This document shows, in pieces, positions 32,471 to 41,915 of a stretch of 64,000 bases of DNA. Below the pieces are notes generated by a model. It was not told the DNA's origin and ran no database searches. It saw only the letters and a list, made by a program, of their open reading frames with translations. Origin of the DNA: Faecalibacterium sp. I4-3-84. GTDB lineage: Bacteria > Bacillota > Clostridia > Oscillospirales > Ruminococcaceae. The position numbers were made by a program, and so were the translations under genes. The stretch's first letter is position 1, and the number at the start of each line of letters is the position of its first letter. The stretch spans positions 1,488,001-1,552,000 of the forward strand of contig NZ_CP094466.1 in assembly GCF_023347255.1 (NCBI RefSeq). Reading direction: 5' to 3'.

Positions 32471-32700
32471 CTCGCCCTCTCCGTCTTTGCTCCGCAAATC
32501 CACCTTATTCCCCTTCTGGCACTTCGTGCCACCTCCCCCGGCCGGGGGAGTCTGTCAAAGGGAGAGGCCTTGGCAATGCGGAAAACTTTCCGGTTTTACC
32601 AAGGGCTCCCCCTTTGAGGAAAGACTTCCCCCGCTCCGGGGGAAGATGTCGCGCAGCGACAAAAGGGGGAATCTGGCGCGTTAGAGACTGAGAGGGCGAG
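32471..32700. repeat. Dispersed intergenic repeat, family 1, copy R4 (longest)
   Basis: Ends CTCGCCCTCTCC and GAGAGGGCGAG. Its complementary strand aligns with R2 and R3 (CCAGATTCCCCCTTTTGTCG, CAAAGGGGGAGCCCTTGG, TGCCAAGGCCTCTCCCTTTG). It carries both optional hairpins (CCCCCGGCCGGGGGA and CTTCCCCCGCTCCGGGGGAAG). Opposite orientation to R2. Confidence 0.88.
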
Positions 32701-32809
32701 GATGCTGCCCTTAAAAGCATCCGCCCACCAACAAATTTTCAATTCTAAAACATGCTTTAAGTATATCCCGCCTCGCATTTTCTGTCAACAAAAGCGACCA
32801 GAGAAAAAG

Positions 32810-32839
32810 AAAAAAGCGATGGAAAACTTCCATCGCTTT
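32810..32839 (-). terminator. Terminator of the tRNA operon
   Basis: On the minus strand AAAGCGATGGAA pairs with TTCCATCGCTTTTTT, three bases after tRNA-Asn. Confidence 0.88.
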
Positions 32840-32841
32840 GC

Positions 32842-32918
32842 TGGCGCCTCTTGCCTGACTCGAACAGGCGACACCCTGATTAACAGTCAGGTGCTCTAAC
32901 CGACTGAGCTAAAGAGGC
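32842..32918 (-). tRNA. tRNA-Asn (GTT)
   Basis: Read on the minus strand: acceptor GCCTCTT, D-arm GCTCAGTCGGTTAGAGC, anticodon arm CCTGA-CTGTTAA-TCAGG with anticodon GTT, T-arm GCCTG-TTCGAGT-CAGGC, 3' acceptor AAGAGGC, discriminator G and encoded CCA. Confidence 0.97.
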
Positions 32919-32959
32919 ATCTATATAAAACGGCACATGACCGTTTTACTACTATAAAA

Positions 32960-33034
32960 TGGTGACCCGTACCGGAATCGAACCGATGTTAAAGGCGTGA
33001 GAGGCCTCTGTCTTAACCGCTTGACCAACGGGCC
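32960..33034 (-). tRNA. tRNA-Glu (CTC)
   Basis: Acceptor GGCCCGT, D-arm GTCAAGCGGTTAAGAC, anticodon arm GAGGC-CTCTCAC-GCCTT with anticodon CTC, T-loop TTCGATT, acceptor ACGGGTC, discriminator A and CCA encoded. CTC is the minor Glu anticodon. The stem has one G-U pair. Confidence 0.95.
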
Positions 33035-33075
33035 ATACGTCCATTTTGCATCGGGTGTTCGCTCCCGACTTGGCT

Positions 33076-33104
33076 ATTTTAGCATAGCACGCCTGCTTTG
33101 TCAA
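33076..33104 (-). promoter_or_regulatory. Strong promoter of the tRNA-Glu/tRNA-Asn operon
   Basis: On the minus strand TTGACA (33104-33099), 17-base spacer, TAAAAT (33081-33076), 42 bases before tRNA-Glu. Confidence 0.88.
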
Positions 33105-33122
33105 CACAAAAATTCAATTTTT

Positions 33123-33755
33123 TCAAAAAATCTCCCGCACCCGGGCCGCGCCGGTGTGGAACAGGCCCAGCGCCAGCCCCAGATATACGCCGATCACCGT
33201 ATCGTTCTGGTCAAATTCCATCTGCTGGCGCTGCGGCAGGCCGGCCAGTGTACCCTTGTATACGCACCGCAGCTCTTCCAGCCGGGTGTAGTCGTTCGGG
33301 TGCATCAGGGTGCTGTGCTTGGGCAGCTCCATGGCACCGCTCTTTTCCAGCACCTCGCTGACGAACTGGGAGCAGAAATAGTGCCGGCGGCGCTTCCAGC
33401 GGATATGCATCCCGCAGAGCGCAAGACCGATAACGTTGAACTGGTAAAGTCTGCCGTGGGCCATCATGTGCTCGGCACGGCGGCGGGCACGGGTGTAGGC
33501 TTCATCGCTCACATCCAGCGCATACAGTGCGCAGGGCACGTTCTCCCGCAGACGGAACACACCCCGGTTCAGGTATTCCCTGCTGGGCCCTGCCGGGAAC
33601 ATGGTATAGCCGTTTTTGCGGGTAGAGCTGTACAGGCAGCTCAGGTCTTCGTCAAAAGCCAGCGAAGCGTGGGTATAATTTGCACCGGTAACAGCGTAAA
33701 CAAGGTTTGAAAGCAGGGTACCCGACCGGGTGAGCAGGATGTAGATGGTCTTCAT
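33123..33755 (-). CDS. Papain-like NlpC/P60-type (YiiX-like) cysteine hydrolase
   Basis: 210 residues from the ATG at 33755. The pattern NYTHASLAFDEDLSCLYSST (His early) and HYFCSQFVSEVLEKSG (Cys later) fits the permuted papain fold of YiiX/YaeF-type enzymes, in which His precedes Cys. No signal peptide or anchor is evident, so it is likely cytosolic. Substrate unknown. The region 33760-34110 upstream is AT-rich and I see nothing else in it. Confidence 0.75.
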   Translation of the reverse strand: MKTIYILLTRSGTLLSNLVYAVTGANYTHASLAFDEDLSCLYSSTRKNGYTMFPAGPSREYLNRGVFRLRENVPCALYALDVSDEAYTRARRRAEHMMAHGRLYQFNVIGLALCGMHIRWKRRRHYFCSQFVSEVLEKSGAMELPKHSTLMHPNDYTRLEELRCVYKGTLAGLPQRQQMEFDQNDTVIGVYLGLALGLFHTGAARVREIF

Positions 33756-34119
33756 GATCTTTTTCCTTTTTATATGCAGCACACAGAAAAAGCGGGGCTG
33801 TCCTTTTGTCAGATACAGTATACCACAGGCAAAGCTTCTTTGCCATGAAAATCGTCAAAATCTCGTAAATTTTGCACAAATCGGGCTGTGGATCCTGTTC
33901 CGCTCTTCCCTGCCGCGCCGTTCTGTGGGAAGGGTTGCTTTTGTGCACGTTTTTTTCATGCATCCCAGCTCGTCAAAATTTTATCAAAAAATTGTTTTTC
34001 TGCCTTTCCACCTTATTTTTTCAGGTTTCGCCCCCTGCTTTTGTTTCCTGAAATTGTTTCAGGCAGTTAAATTTCTTAATGAAATTTGTTTCTTTTCTGC
34101 AAATAGCACGGTTTATTTA

Positions 34120-34147
34120 TTGATTTTGCAAGGCTTTTATGTATAAT
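34120..34147 (+). promoter_or_regulatory. Promoter of pckA
   Basis: TTGATT (34120-34125), 16-base spacer, TATAAT (34142-34147). A GGTATACAGG just downstream (34148-34157) resembles the TGTATACA operator core but lacks one half. Confidence 0.65.
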
Positions 34148-34267
34148 GGTATACAGGAGAATTTGCATTTACAAACTGCAAGCCTTCTGCGCAGCGCCCG
34201 GCCCGCCGGGAAACGCTGTGCCCTATACAGGACGTATGGATCAAACGAAAGTAGAGGTATAGCGAAT

Positions 34268-35872
34268 ATGGCAAAGTTGGATCTTACCAAGTATGGCATT
34301 ACCGGCACGACTGAGATCGTGTACAACCCCTCCTACGAGCAGCTGTTCGAGGAAGAGACCAAGCCCGGTCTGGAAGGCTACGAAAAGGGCCAGGTCAGCG
34401 AGCTGGGTGCTGTGAACGTTATGACCGGCATCTACACCGGCCGTTCTCCCAAGGACAAGTTCATCGTTATGGACGAGAACTCCAAGGACACCGTGTGGTG
34501 GACTTCCGACGAGTACAAGAACGACAACCACCCCGCTTCTCAGGAAGCATGGGCTGCTGTGAAGGCCATCGCTCAGAAGGAGCTGTCCAACAAGCGCCTG
34601 TACGTGGTGGATGCATTCTGCGGTGCCAACAAGGATACCCGCATGGCCATCCGCTTTGTCATGGAAGTTGCATGGCAGGCACACTTCGTCACCAACATGT
34701 TCATCAAGCCCACCGCTGAGGAGCTGGAGAACTTTGAGCCCGATTTCGTTGTCTACAACGCATCCAAGGCCAAGGTTGAGAACTACAAGGAGCTGGGCCT
34801 GAACTCTGAGACTGCTGTTGTCTTCAACATCACCAGCAAGGAGCAGGTCATCGTGAACACCTGGTACGGCGGCGAGATGAAGAAGGGCATGTTCTCCATG
34901 ATGAACTACTTCCTGCCGCTGAAGGGCATGGCTTCCATGCACTGCTCTGCCAACACCGACCTGAACGGCGAGAACACCGCTATCTTCTTCGGTCTGTCCG
35001 GCACCGGCAAGACCACCCTGTCCACCGATCCCAAGCGTCTGCTGATCGGCGATGACGAGCACGGCTGGGACGACAACGGCGTGTTCAACTTCGAGGGCGG
35101 CTGCTACGCAAAGGTCATCAACCTGGATAAGGACTCCGAGCCCGATATCTACAACGCCATCAAGCGCAACGCTCTGCTGGAGAACGTCACTCTGGATGCC
35201 GAGGGCCACATCGATTTCGCCGACAAGAGCGTTACCGAGAACACCCGTGTGTCCTACCCCATCAACCACATCAAGAACATCGTCCGCCCCATTTCTTCTG
35301 CACCCGCTGCAAAGAACGTCATCTTCCTGTCTGCTGACGCATTCGGCGTTCTGCCCCCGGTCTCCATCCTGAGCCCCGAGCAGACCCAGTACTACTTCCT
35401 GTCCGGCTTCACTGCAAAGCTGGCAGGCACCGAGCGCGGCATCACCGAGCCCACCCCCACCTTCTCTGCATGCTTCGGCCAGGCCTTCCTGGAGCTGCAC
35501 CCCACCAAGTACGCTGAGGAGCTGGTCAAGAAGATGCAGAAGAGCGGCGCCAAGGCTTATCTGGTCAACACCGGCTGGAACGGCACCGGCAAGCGCATCT
35601 CCATCAAGGATACCCGCGGCATCATCGATGCCATCCTGAACGGCGACATCAACAATGTTCCCACCAAGAAGATCCCCTACTTCGACTTCGAGGTTCCCAC
35701 CGTGCTGAACGGCGTGGACACCGGCATTCTGGATCCTCGCGACACCTATGCTGACGCTTCCCAGTGGGAAGAGAAGGCCAAGGATCTGGCAAGCCGCTTC
35801 ATCAAGAACTTCAAGAAGTACGAGGGCAACGAGCACGGCAAGGCTCTGGTCTCTGCCGGCCCCCAGCTGTAA
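34268..35872 (+). CDS. pckA: Phosphoenolpyruvate carboxykinase (ATP)
   Basis: 534 residues from the ATG at 34268 (AGAGG upstream, long leader). Interconverts oxaloacetate + ATP and PEP + CO2. In gut Clostridia it can run toward oxaloacetate. Seen: [13 protein letters not shown], kinase-1a loop [14 protein letters not shown], the metal/nucleotide block [18 protein letters not shown], and [17 protein letters not shown]. Length and blocks are complete. Very strong codon bias, matching a highly expressed gene. Confidence 0.98.
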   Translation: MAKLDLTKYGITGTTEIVYNPSYEQLFEEETKPGLEGYEKGQVSELGAVNVMTGIYTGRSPKDKFIVMDENSKDTVWWTSDEYKNDNHPASQEAWAAVKAIAQKELSNKRLYVVDAFCGANKDTRMAIRFVMEVAWQAHFVTNMFIKPTAEELENFEPDFVVYNASKAKVENYKELGLNSETAVVFNITSKEQVIVNTWYGGEMKKGMFSMMNYFLPLKGMASMHCSANTDLNGENTAIFFGLSGTGKTTLSTDPKRLLIGDDEHGWDDNGVFNFEGGCYAKVINLDKDSEPDIYNAIKRNALLENVTLDAEGHIDFADKSVTENTRVSYPINHIKNIVRPISSAPAAKNVIFLSADAFGVLPPVSILSPEQTQYYFLSGFTAKLAGTERGITEPTPTFSACFGQAFLELHPTKYAEELVKKMQKSGAKAYLVNTGWNGTGKRISIKDTRGIIDAILNGDINNVPTKKIPYFDFEVPTVLNGVDTGILDPRDTYADASQWEEKAKDLASRFIKNFKKYEGNEHGKALVSAGPQL

Positions 35873-35900
35873 GCTGATCTCTGCCTGATACTGAAGCGAT

Positions 35901-35940
35901 AAAAAAGGACGTGTTCCCGCAAGGGAGCACGTCCTTTTTG
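35901..35940 (+). terminator. Rho-independent terminator of pckA
   Basis: AAAAAAGGACGTGTTCCC pairs with GGGAGCACGTCCTTTTT. Confidence 0.92.
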
Positions 35941-36022
35941 TTTTGTAAACCGGAAGTTAAACGTTCCGTCGGTTGTGTTTTCCACATTTCTGTGTTATCC
36001 TGTGGAAAAGGATGTGAGCAGA

Positions 36023-36685
36023 ATGGATGCAAAAGAATTTGGTGCATTCCTTGCACAAGTGCGCCGGGAGCGGAACATGACGCAGGCCGAACTGGCTCAG
36101 CAGCTTCACGTTACGGATAAAGCCGTCAGCCGCTGGGAACGCGGCATCGGGCTGCCAGACATCAACACGCTGGAGCCGCTGGCCGATGTGCTGGGCCTGA
36201 CCCTCGCTGACCTGATGCACTGTCATGACTCCCGTCAAAAAGATGACACTCCTCCCGTTCCTCTGGAAGATTTTTTCACCATGCTGCGCCGCCAGCACAC
36301 TGTAGACTGGCATTCTGTGCGTACTGCTCTTCTTGCATTAAGCATTGCACTTGCCCTGTGGGGAATTTTTGCCTGTCCAGGCAGATTAGCTGTGCACTGG
36401 CGGACTCTCAGCGATGGTTCGCTTCAGGCCGACGGCTGGATGTCCTCCCTGGTCATTTTTCCATTGTTTGCCGGATTTGAATTTCTATCTCTTGAGCTCT
36501 GGAACAATTTTGAGCAAACCGGTTACTACCGGCGCTGGGGTGAGGTGAATCTTTTTATCATTCATGCCATGTCTTTCGGCACGCCGCTTACCCGTCTGAT
36601 GCGGCTCGTGCTGGATCTTCTGTTCTTTTTCTGTTTTGGATTTCTGCTTCCATGCTGCGAAGCATGGCTGATTCTTTTGAATTAA
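36023..36685 (+). CDS. XRE-family HTH regulator with C-terminal membrane helices
   Basis: 220 residues from the ATG at 36023 (AAGGATG upstream). Residues 6-64 are a Cro/CI-type HTH (VRRERNMTQAELAQQLHVTD, AVSRWERGIGLPDINTLEPL). The rest contains three or four hydrophobic helices (about 97-112, 135-155, 170-185 and 198-218). It is a membrane-tethered regulator, a format frequent in Firmicutes next to transporters or stress genes. No neighbour in the same direction, so the target is unknown. Confidence 0.85.
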   Translation: MDAKEFGAFLAQVRRERNMTQAELAQQLHVTDKAVSRWERGIGLPDINTLEPLADVLGLTLADLMHCHDSRQKDDTPPVPLEDFFTMLRRQHTVDWHSVRTALLALSIALALWGIFACPGRLAVHWRTLSDGSLQADGWMSSLVIFPLFAGFEFLSLELWNNFEQTGYYRRWGEVNLFIIHAMSFGTPLTRLMRLVLDLLFFFCFGFLLPCCEAWLILLN

Positions 36686-36720
36686 ATGCCGCTTTCCTCT
36701 CCGTCCCCACCCGTGAAAAA

Positions 36721-36755
36721 GCAAAAGAGCAAAGCCCGCCGGCTTTGCTCTTTTG
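36721..36755. terminator. Bidirectional terminator
   Basis: GCAAAAGAGCAAAGCC pairs with GGCTTTGCTCTTTTGC between the convergent regulator and putP genes. Confidence 0.85.
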
Positions 36756-36820
36756 CATAAGGATCCATCATTTTTCCGCTGCTATGCCCAGAGCACAGCG
36801 GAGGGCATTCCCAATCGTTT

Positions 36821-38338
36821 TTACTTGGCAGCGTCGAACTCTGCCTCGATCTCTGCCGAGGGTGCCGGGGTGACAAGGCTCACCACAACACAGATCACCA
36901 AAGACATCAGGAAGGCAGGCAGCAACTCGTAGATGCCAAACACGCCGCCCAGCGGGCTGATGATGTACTTCCATACAAAGACCATCAGGCCGCCGGAGAG
37001 CATACCGGCCAGTGCGCCCTGCCAGTTGCAGCGCTTCCAGAACAGGGAGCACAGCACCACTGCGCCAAAGGAGCCGCCAAAGCCGGCCCATGCAAAGCTG
37101 ACGATGCCGAACACGCTGGAGTTGGGGTCGCGGGCCAGCACCACGCCCACCACGCTGATGCAGATGATGGTCAGGCGGGCGGCGAACAGGCTCTGCTTCT
37201 CGGTCAGCTTCATGTGGCCGAACTCCTGCAGGATGTTCTGGGATACGCTGGAGGCCGCTGCCAGCATCTGGCTGTCGGCGGTGGACATGGTAGCGGCAAG
37301 GATGCCGGCAAGGATCAGGCCTGCCAGAATGGCTGCCAGCACGCCGTGCTGAGCGATCAGGCTGGCCACGCGCACGATCAGGGTCTCGCTGGAAGAACCG
37401 CTCAGGAACTCCAGTGCGCCCGCCTTGGTCATGCCCAGACCCACCATGCCGATGACGATGGAAGCGGTCATGGCAATGACCACCCACACGCTTGCAATGC
37501 GGCGGCTGAGCACCAGCTTCTTTTCGTCCTCAATGGCCATGAAGCGCAGCAGGATGTGGGGCATGCCGAAGTAGCCCAGACCCCATGCCAGCGTGGACGC
37601 GATGTCCAGCAGACTGTAGGAGGTGGCAGTGTTGTCTGCTACATTGTGGCTTGCAGCCATGGTCAGGTAGCCGGGCAGGCTGCGGGCGTTGTCCAGAACC
37701 ACGTCCCAGCCGCCTGCCACGCTGACACCATACACCAGCACTGCGATCAGCGCCATGCTCATGACAACGGACTGGATCAGGTCGGTGGTAGACACAGCGC
37801 GGAAGCCGCCCATGATGGTGTAACCCACGATGACCACAGCGGACAGAACCATGGCCGCCATGTAATCCACGCCAAACAGGCTGTTGAACAGCTTGCCGCA
37901 GGCGGCAAAGCCGGAAGCGGTGTACGGGATGAAGAACACGATGATAATGACCGCGCCCAGCGCGTTGAGCAGGTTGCGCTGGTCATGGAACCGCAGGGAA
38001 AGGAACTGCGGCACCGTGATGGCATCCAGATTGGCCGAGTAGCGGCGCAGGCGGCGGGCCACGATGAGCCAGTTGAGCCATGTGCCCACAGCAAGGCCGA
38101 TGGCCGTCCAGCCCGGCGACGCGATGCCGGTGAGATATGCAAGGCCCGGCATACCCATCAGCAGCCAGCTGGACATATCGCTGGCTTCGGCGCTCATAGC
38201 CGTGACCAGCGGGCCCATCGTGCGGCCGCCGAGGTAGAAATCGCTGCTGTCCTCGTTGGACTTGCTGTAGACAAAGCCAACCAACAGCATTCCCACCAGA
38301 TAGATCACAATGGTGGCAATGATGCAGATATTGATCAT
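36821..38338 (-). CDS. putP: Sodium/proline symporter
   Basis: 505 residues, thirteen membrane segments, solute:sodium symporter family. The start is at 38338 with GAGAGGGG upstream. Signature blocks are SSDFYLGGRTMGPLVTAMSA, SDMSSWLLMGMPGLAYLTG, IVFFIPYTASGFAACGKLF and LAGILAATMSTADSQMLAAA (sodium-site helix). Proline is the usual substrate. Related pantothenate or solute carriers cannot be fully excluded. The last residues are acidic (EIEAEFDAAK). Confidence 0.93.
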   Translation of the reverse strand: MINICIIATIVIYLVGMLLVGFVYSKSNEDSSDFYLGGRTMGPLVTAMSAEASDMSSWLLMGMPGLAYLTGIASPGWTAIGLAVGTWLNWLIVARRLRRYSANLDAITVPQFLSLRFHDQRNLLNALGAVIIIVFFIPYTASGFAACGKLFNSLFGVDYMAAMVLSAVVIVGYTIMGGFRAVSTTDLIQSVVMSMALIAVLVYGVSVAGGWDVVLDNARSLPGYLTMAASHNVADNTATSYSLLDIASTLAWGLGYFGMPHILLRFMAIEDEKKLVLSRRIASVWVVIAMTASIVIGMVGLGMTKAGALEFLSGSSSETLIVRVASLIAQHGVLAAILAGLILAGILAATMSTADSQMLAAASSVSQNILQEFGHMKLTEKQSLFAARLTIICISVVGVVLARDPNSSVFGIVSFAWAGFGGSFGAVVLCSLFWKRCNWQGALAGMLSGGLMVFVWKYIISPLGGVFGIYELLPAFLMSLVICVVVSLVTPAPSAEIEAEFDAAK

Positions 38339-38560
38339 TTGATTACCCCTCTCTTTCTTCCCCTCAACGGGAACACATCTTAAATATTACCACAAAAACC
38401 TGCATTCCTGCAAGCTTTTCGGGCAATTCAAGAGCACAAACTGCTGTTTTTCCGGGTTTTGAACAGAAAAAGCAGCATTTCTGGTGCAAAATCCATCAGA
38501 AACACTGCCGTCGTAAATTGATATCCGCAGCCCGGCGTAAAGCCGTATCCGTATTGAACC

Positions 38561-38612
38561 CAAAGAGCACCCCCTGCCATGGCCTTGTAAGGGTCAGCAG
38601 CGGGTGCTCTTT
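38561..38612 (-). terminator. Terminator of the GntR gene
   Basis: AAAGAGCACCCGCTGC pairs with GCAGGGGGTGCTCTTTG on the minus strand. The segment 38340-38560 between putP and this site holds no gene that I can see. Confidence 0.85.
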
Positions 38613-38617
38613 CTGGT

Positions 38618-39349
38618 TTATGTCCGTACAAAGAAATCCGGGAACCGTTCCAATATCTTCTGGAAATTCTCGCGGTACATGCCAAGGTGATGCTCAAACA
38701 GGGCTTCTACGTCCACGTCCAGCGGCAGGCCGTCCCGCAGGTAGCCAAAGATCTGCTCGTGCTCTTTCTGCACCGAGGCAATATTTCCCCGGCAAAGGGC
38801 CGAGTCCAGATACCGCACACGGTCCATATGGGAAGTAACGTTGTGCATGGCCTCCCAGATGCGGTCGTAGCCGGAATCGTGGTACAAAAGCCTGTGGAAG
38901 TCGTTATCCAGCGAGATGAAGAAGTCATCTGCTGCATCCTGATCCAGATAAAGGTCTTCGTTCTGCCGGTTCAGCAGTTCCTGAAATTCGTTCAGCTGTT
39001 CCCTTGTCAGCTTTCCGGCCAGCCCGCGCAGCAGCGCCGGTTCCAGAATGCGGCGCATGGCAAAGCCTTCGTTCAGGTATGGAACGCTGATCTTGGACAC
39101 AATGCTGCCGCGCTGCGGCAGAACATCCACAAGCCACTCGCTTTTCAGCATCATCAGCGCTTCGTGTACCGGTGTGCGGCTCATGGCCAGCTGTTCGCAC
39201 AGTTCGGCCTCGCTCAGCTGACAGCCCGGCTGCAGCTGCAAGGTCATAATATTTTTGCGCAGCATACGGTAGGCGTAAGCCCGGTTATTTTCGTCCATTC
39301 TGCGCACGTCCAGCAGCAGCGGCAATGCGCTGGCCTTTTCTTCTCTCAT
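38618..39349 (-). CDS. GntR-family transcriptional regulator (FCD/FadR type)
   Basis: 243 residues from the ATG at 39349 (AAGGGAA upstream). The N-terminal winged helix (residues 23-90) includes PGCQLSEAELCEQLAMSRTP and LPQRGSIVSKI. The C-terminal FCD domain has the helical ligand pocket with DFFISLDNDFHRLLYHDSG and VQKEHEQIFGYL supplying the metal-binding Asp/His. Such regulators respond to sugar acids and organic acids. It could act at the TGTATACA sites at 30240 and 30369, but it is not adjacent to them. putP is the nearest neighbour. Confidence 0.9.
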   Translation of the reverse strand: MREEKASALPLLLDVRRMDENNRAYAYRMLRKNIMTLQLQPGCQLSEAELCEQLAMSRTPVHEALMMLKSEWLVDVLPQRGSIVSKISVPYLNEGFAMRRILEPALLRGLAGKLTREQLNEFQELLNRQNEDLYLDQDAADDFFISLDNDFHRLLYHDSGYDRIWEAMHNVTSHMDRVRYLDSALCRGNIASVQKEHEQIFGYLRDGLPLDVDVEALFEHHLGMYRENFQKILERFPDFFVRT

Positions 39350-39454
39350 AGCAGTTCCCTTTTTTGCTTGCCGTAATTTTACCGCAGGGCGCGCCGCCCC
39401 GCAGACATCTGAAATCATTCTTATTATAAAGCATCCCGCCGCACATGTCAAAAA

Positions 39455-39490
39455 GAAAAAGCACCAAGCATTGCTGCTTCGTGCTTTTTT
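39455..39490 (-). terminator. Terminator of the surface-protein gene
   Basis: AAAAAAGCACGAAGCAGC pairs with the GCATTGCTTGGTGCTTTTT side on the minus strand. Confidence 0.8.
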
Positions 39491-39567
39491 GTGGTGCGCC
39501 TCGCGCACTCCTATCCGAACGGTCTTACAAACATCCCCTTTGTGTTTTCTTTCCGGAGGAAAATCGG

Positions 39568-41512
39568 TTACTTCTTCCGTTTGTTCGTCTGATACATCGC
39601 CCCGATCACCTGAAGCCGGTTCACCCGGACATCTGCGCCAAGGGTGGACTCCGTTTCCGGGGTGACCAATTCATTTTCTACCGCCCAGCACACGGCTTTC
39701 AGAACCTCTTCATCCTGTACGTCAGTGTATGTCTGCTGAGAGGCCGGTTCCGGCTTGCCTGCCATGTTCCACAGCACTACAGCCAGCTCCTGCCGGGTCT
39801 CAGGAACCGCAAAGCCTTCGGGCAGGTTATTTTGAATGTAGCTGTGCGCCAGCAGAATGCCGCCGCCCACAACGACCGTGCCAACGGCCAACGCAGCGAT
39901 CACGGCACCTGCGCCGCCATCTTCAGAACCAGCACCGGGCTGTTCCGGGTCATGCTCCGGATTATCCCAAATCGCACCGCCGCCGATCGTTCCGCCATTG
40001 TTCGTGATCATGCAACCCCTGAAATCGCCGGCCGTAACGGATGCGCCCTCTTGATTGACCAGTGTTCCGGTGAATTGAGTGACCGGCGTGCCGGTTGCCT
40101 GGATCGTTCCCTTGTTGGTCACTTCGCTGGTCACTGTGCCGCCATTTGCATTCAGGACGCCGTCATCGTCATTTTCAATGGGGATGCTGAGGGTGCCGCC
40201 GGTGCTGCTGTCGATCAGCGTCAGGGTGCCATGATTGATGATCTTGAAATCGCTTTCCTTTGCAGAGAGCGTTTTGCCCGCCAGATCCACCGTGACTGTG
40301 ACCCCCTTCGGGATCTCCAAGGAGTTTTCCATTACCGGTGGTAAATAGCTCGAAACCTTGAGGGTGATGCTTTCGCCCGCTCCGCTCGGGATCTTCCAAC
40401 TGCGGCCGAGCAGATAAACATACTCGTCACACGGCGAGTCTGTAATTGTTCCTTTATAGGGGGAGCGATGCTCGATTCTGTGGATCTTGCATCCTGTAAT
40501 TTCAGCTACCGCATATCCCGAATTTTCTACCGTACCGGTAAACTCGGCGCTACCCTGACCCGTGATCTTGCCCAGGTTCAACACAGTTCCGCCGACCTGA
40601 GTGTTTTTCACCGTCAGTGCGGCCCTGCTGCCAATATAGATATCATAACGTTCGCTGCCCTTGACAGAGCCTCCGCTCATCACAGCAGATCCGTTATCCA
40701 CCCATACACCAAACCCACTGTTGTCTTCGATGGTGCCGCCGCTCATGCTGAATTCAGATGTACCGCCTATTGCAGCGATCGAGACACCATCCTGATTGCA
40801 GTTTTTGATCTCGCCAGAACCGCTCATGCTGAAGCTGGCTTTTCCGCTGGAGGCAAGCACTTTAACGCCTGCGCCCTCATGTGCTGTGCAATTTTCAATC
40901 GAGCCGCCGGACATCTCAAAGGAGCCGCTGGACACATATACGCCGCCGCCCGCGTTGGCCGCATTGCAAGCGGAAATTGTTCCGCCGGACATCTCAAAGG
41001 AGCCGCCGGACACATATACACCGCCGCCGTCGGTTGCAGTAAAGCCGCGGATCGTGCCGCCGGTCAGCGTCAGTGCATTGTTGCTGTCATTGCTGCTCAT
41101 CCAGATGGCACCGCCGTTGCCAGTCACGGTCCCGCTGCCCTGAATGACACCCGTGCTGCCGCTGTCCTCGATCGTCAGTGCGCCGTTCTGGATCCGGAAC
41201 GCTTGGCTGTTTGCCGCTGCCGTAAGCGTATGGCCGTTCAGATCAATGGTCAAACGATTTCCATTGTTAACTGTAACTGCCCCGGTCATCACAATGTCTT
41301 CCGTCAGCCGGACCCTGCACTCGTTGCCTGTATAGGTCAGCTGATCCAGCGAAGAGACCTCTGAATAGTCCCCACTGCTGTTTTGCCGGTCGACCTCCTG
41401 CCCGATCACAGTTTCAGGTTGCTGCCCCCCCCCCGGACGCAAAAGCAGGGGCAGGCATGATGCTGACTGCCATACTGACCGCCAGAACCATGCTGATCAA
41501 ACGTTTTTTCAT
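39568..41512 (-). CDS. Secreted beta-repeat surface protein with SLH-like end, out of frame at a G10 tract
   Basis: An ATG at 41512 with AAGGAGGAC upstream starts a signal peptide (MKKRLISMVLAVSMAVSIMP then APAFAS). Its frame meets a run of ten G (41434-41425) and then a stop. The ~620-residue mature frame (from QQPETVIG) is one base off, and nine or twelve G would join them. The mature part has repeated glycine turns (GGTIRGF, SGGSFEMSGGTISACNAANA, GGGVYVSSGSFEMSGG), a right-handed beta-helix or Pmp-like fold. A hydrophobic helix (AVIAALAVGTVVVGGGILLA) and an S-layer-homology-like domain (RQELAVVLWNMAG, YTDVQDEEVLKAVCWAVEN) follow. Likely cell-surface. In this sequence it is off, unless the tract is misread. 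Confidence 0.85.
41425..41434 (-). repeat. Homopolymer G10 (C10 on plus) slippage tract
   Basis: Ten bases of C on the plus strand between the signal-peptide codons GCG TCC and the mature frame CAG CAA CCT. Tracts of this length change readily during replication. Confidence 0.85.
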
Positions 41513-41720
41513 TTGCAAAGTCCTCCTTGAAAGTAAAATTTTTCCTGTCTGTTACAGACAAATCATTGTTTTTATTCTAACGCTTTTGAACGGTCATTGC
41601 AATAGACTGCAGCGATCCAATGCAATGTATTTTCACACAAGACCAGTTTCTCTGTTTTCTATTTTTGTACAATCTTGCTCTTATGCATCGCAGCGGAATC
41701 GATTACAATAAAGTCTGACA

Positions 41721-41763
41721 AAGGCAGTGTGGCCCCGGCGGGCTGCACTGCCTTTTCTTTTTT
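41721..41763 (+). terminator. Plus-strand terminator without an upstream gene
   Basis: AAGGCAGTGTGGCCCCG pairs with CGGGCTGCACTGCCTT, followed by TTCTTTTTT. No plus-strand gene ends here. It could end a small RNA within 41513-41720, where I see no other feature. Confidence 0.6.
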
Positions 41764-41861
41764 ATATCGAAAACCCGAATCTTCTGGCAACCAAGATCAT
41801 CGTGCCGCATAAGCTCATCCAACGGGAGAGCTGCTGCCCGCCGCCGGAGATCTGATATGCA

Positions 41862-41914
41862 AAAAACGAGGCCGTTCCCTCTCTTTTCCAGAGAGGCGGA
41901 ACGGCCTCGTTTTG
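41862..41914 (-). terminator. Terminator of the AraC gene next to glgP
   Basis: AAACGAGGCCGTTCCGCC pairs with the GGGAACGGCCTCGTTTTTT side on the minus strand, immediately after the regulator gene. Confidence 0.92.
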
Positions 41915-41915
41915 C

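Noticed and set aside
34148-34157. GGTATACAGG downstream of the pckA -10 as a third TGTATACA operator
   Set aside because: Only part of the palindrome is present and the flanks differ from the two identical sites at 30240 and 30369.
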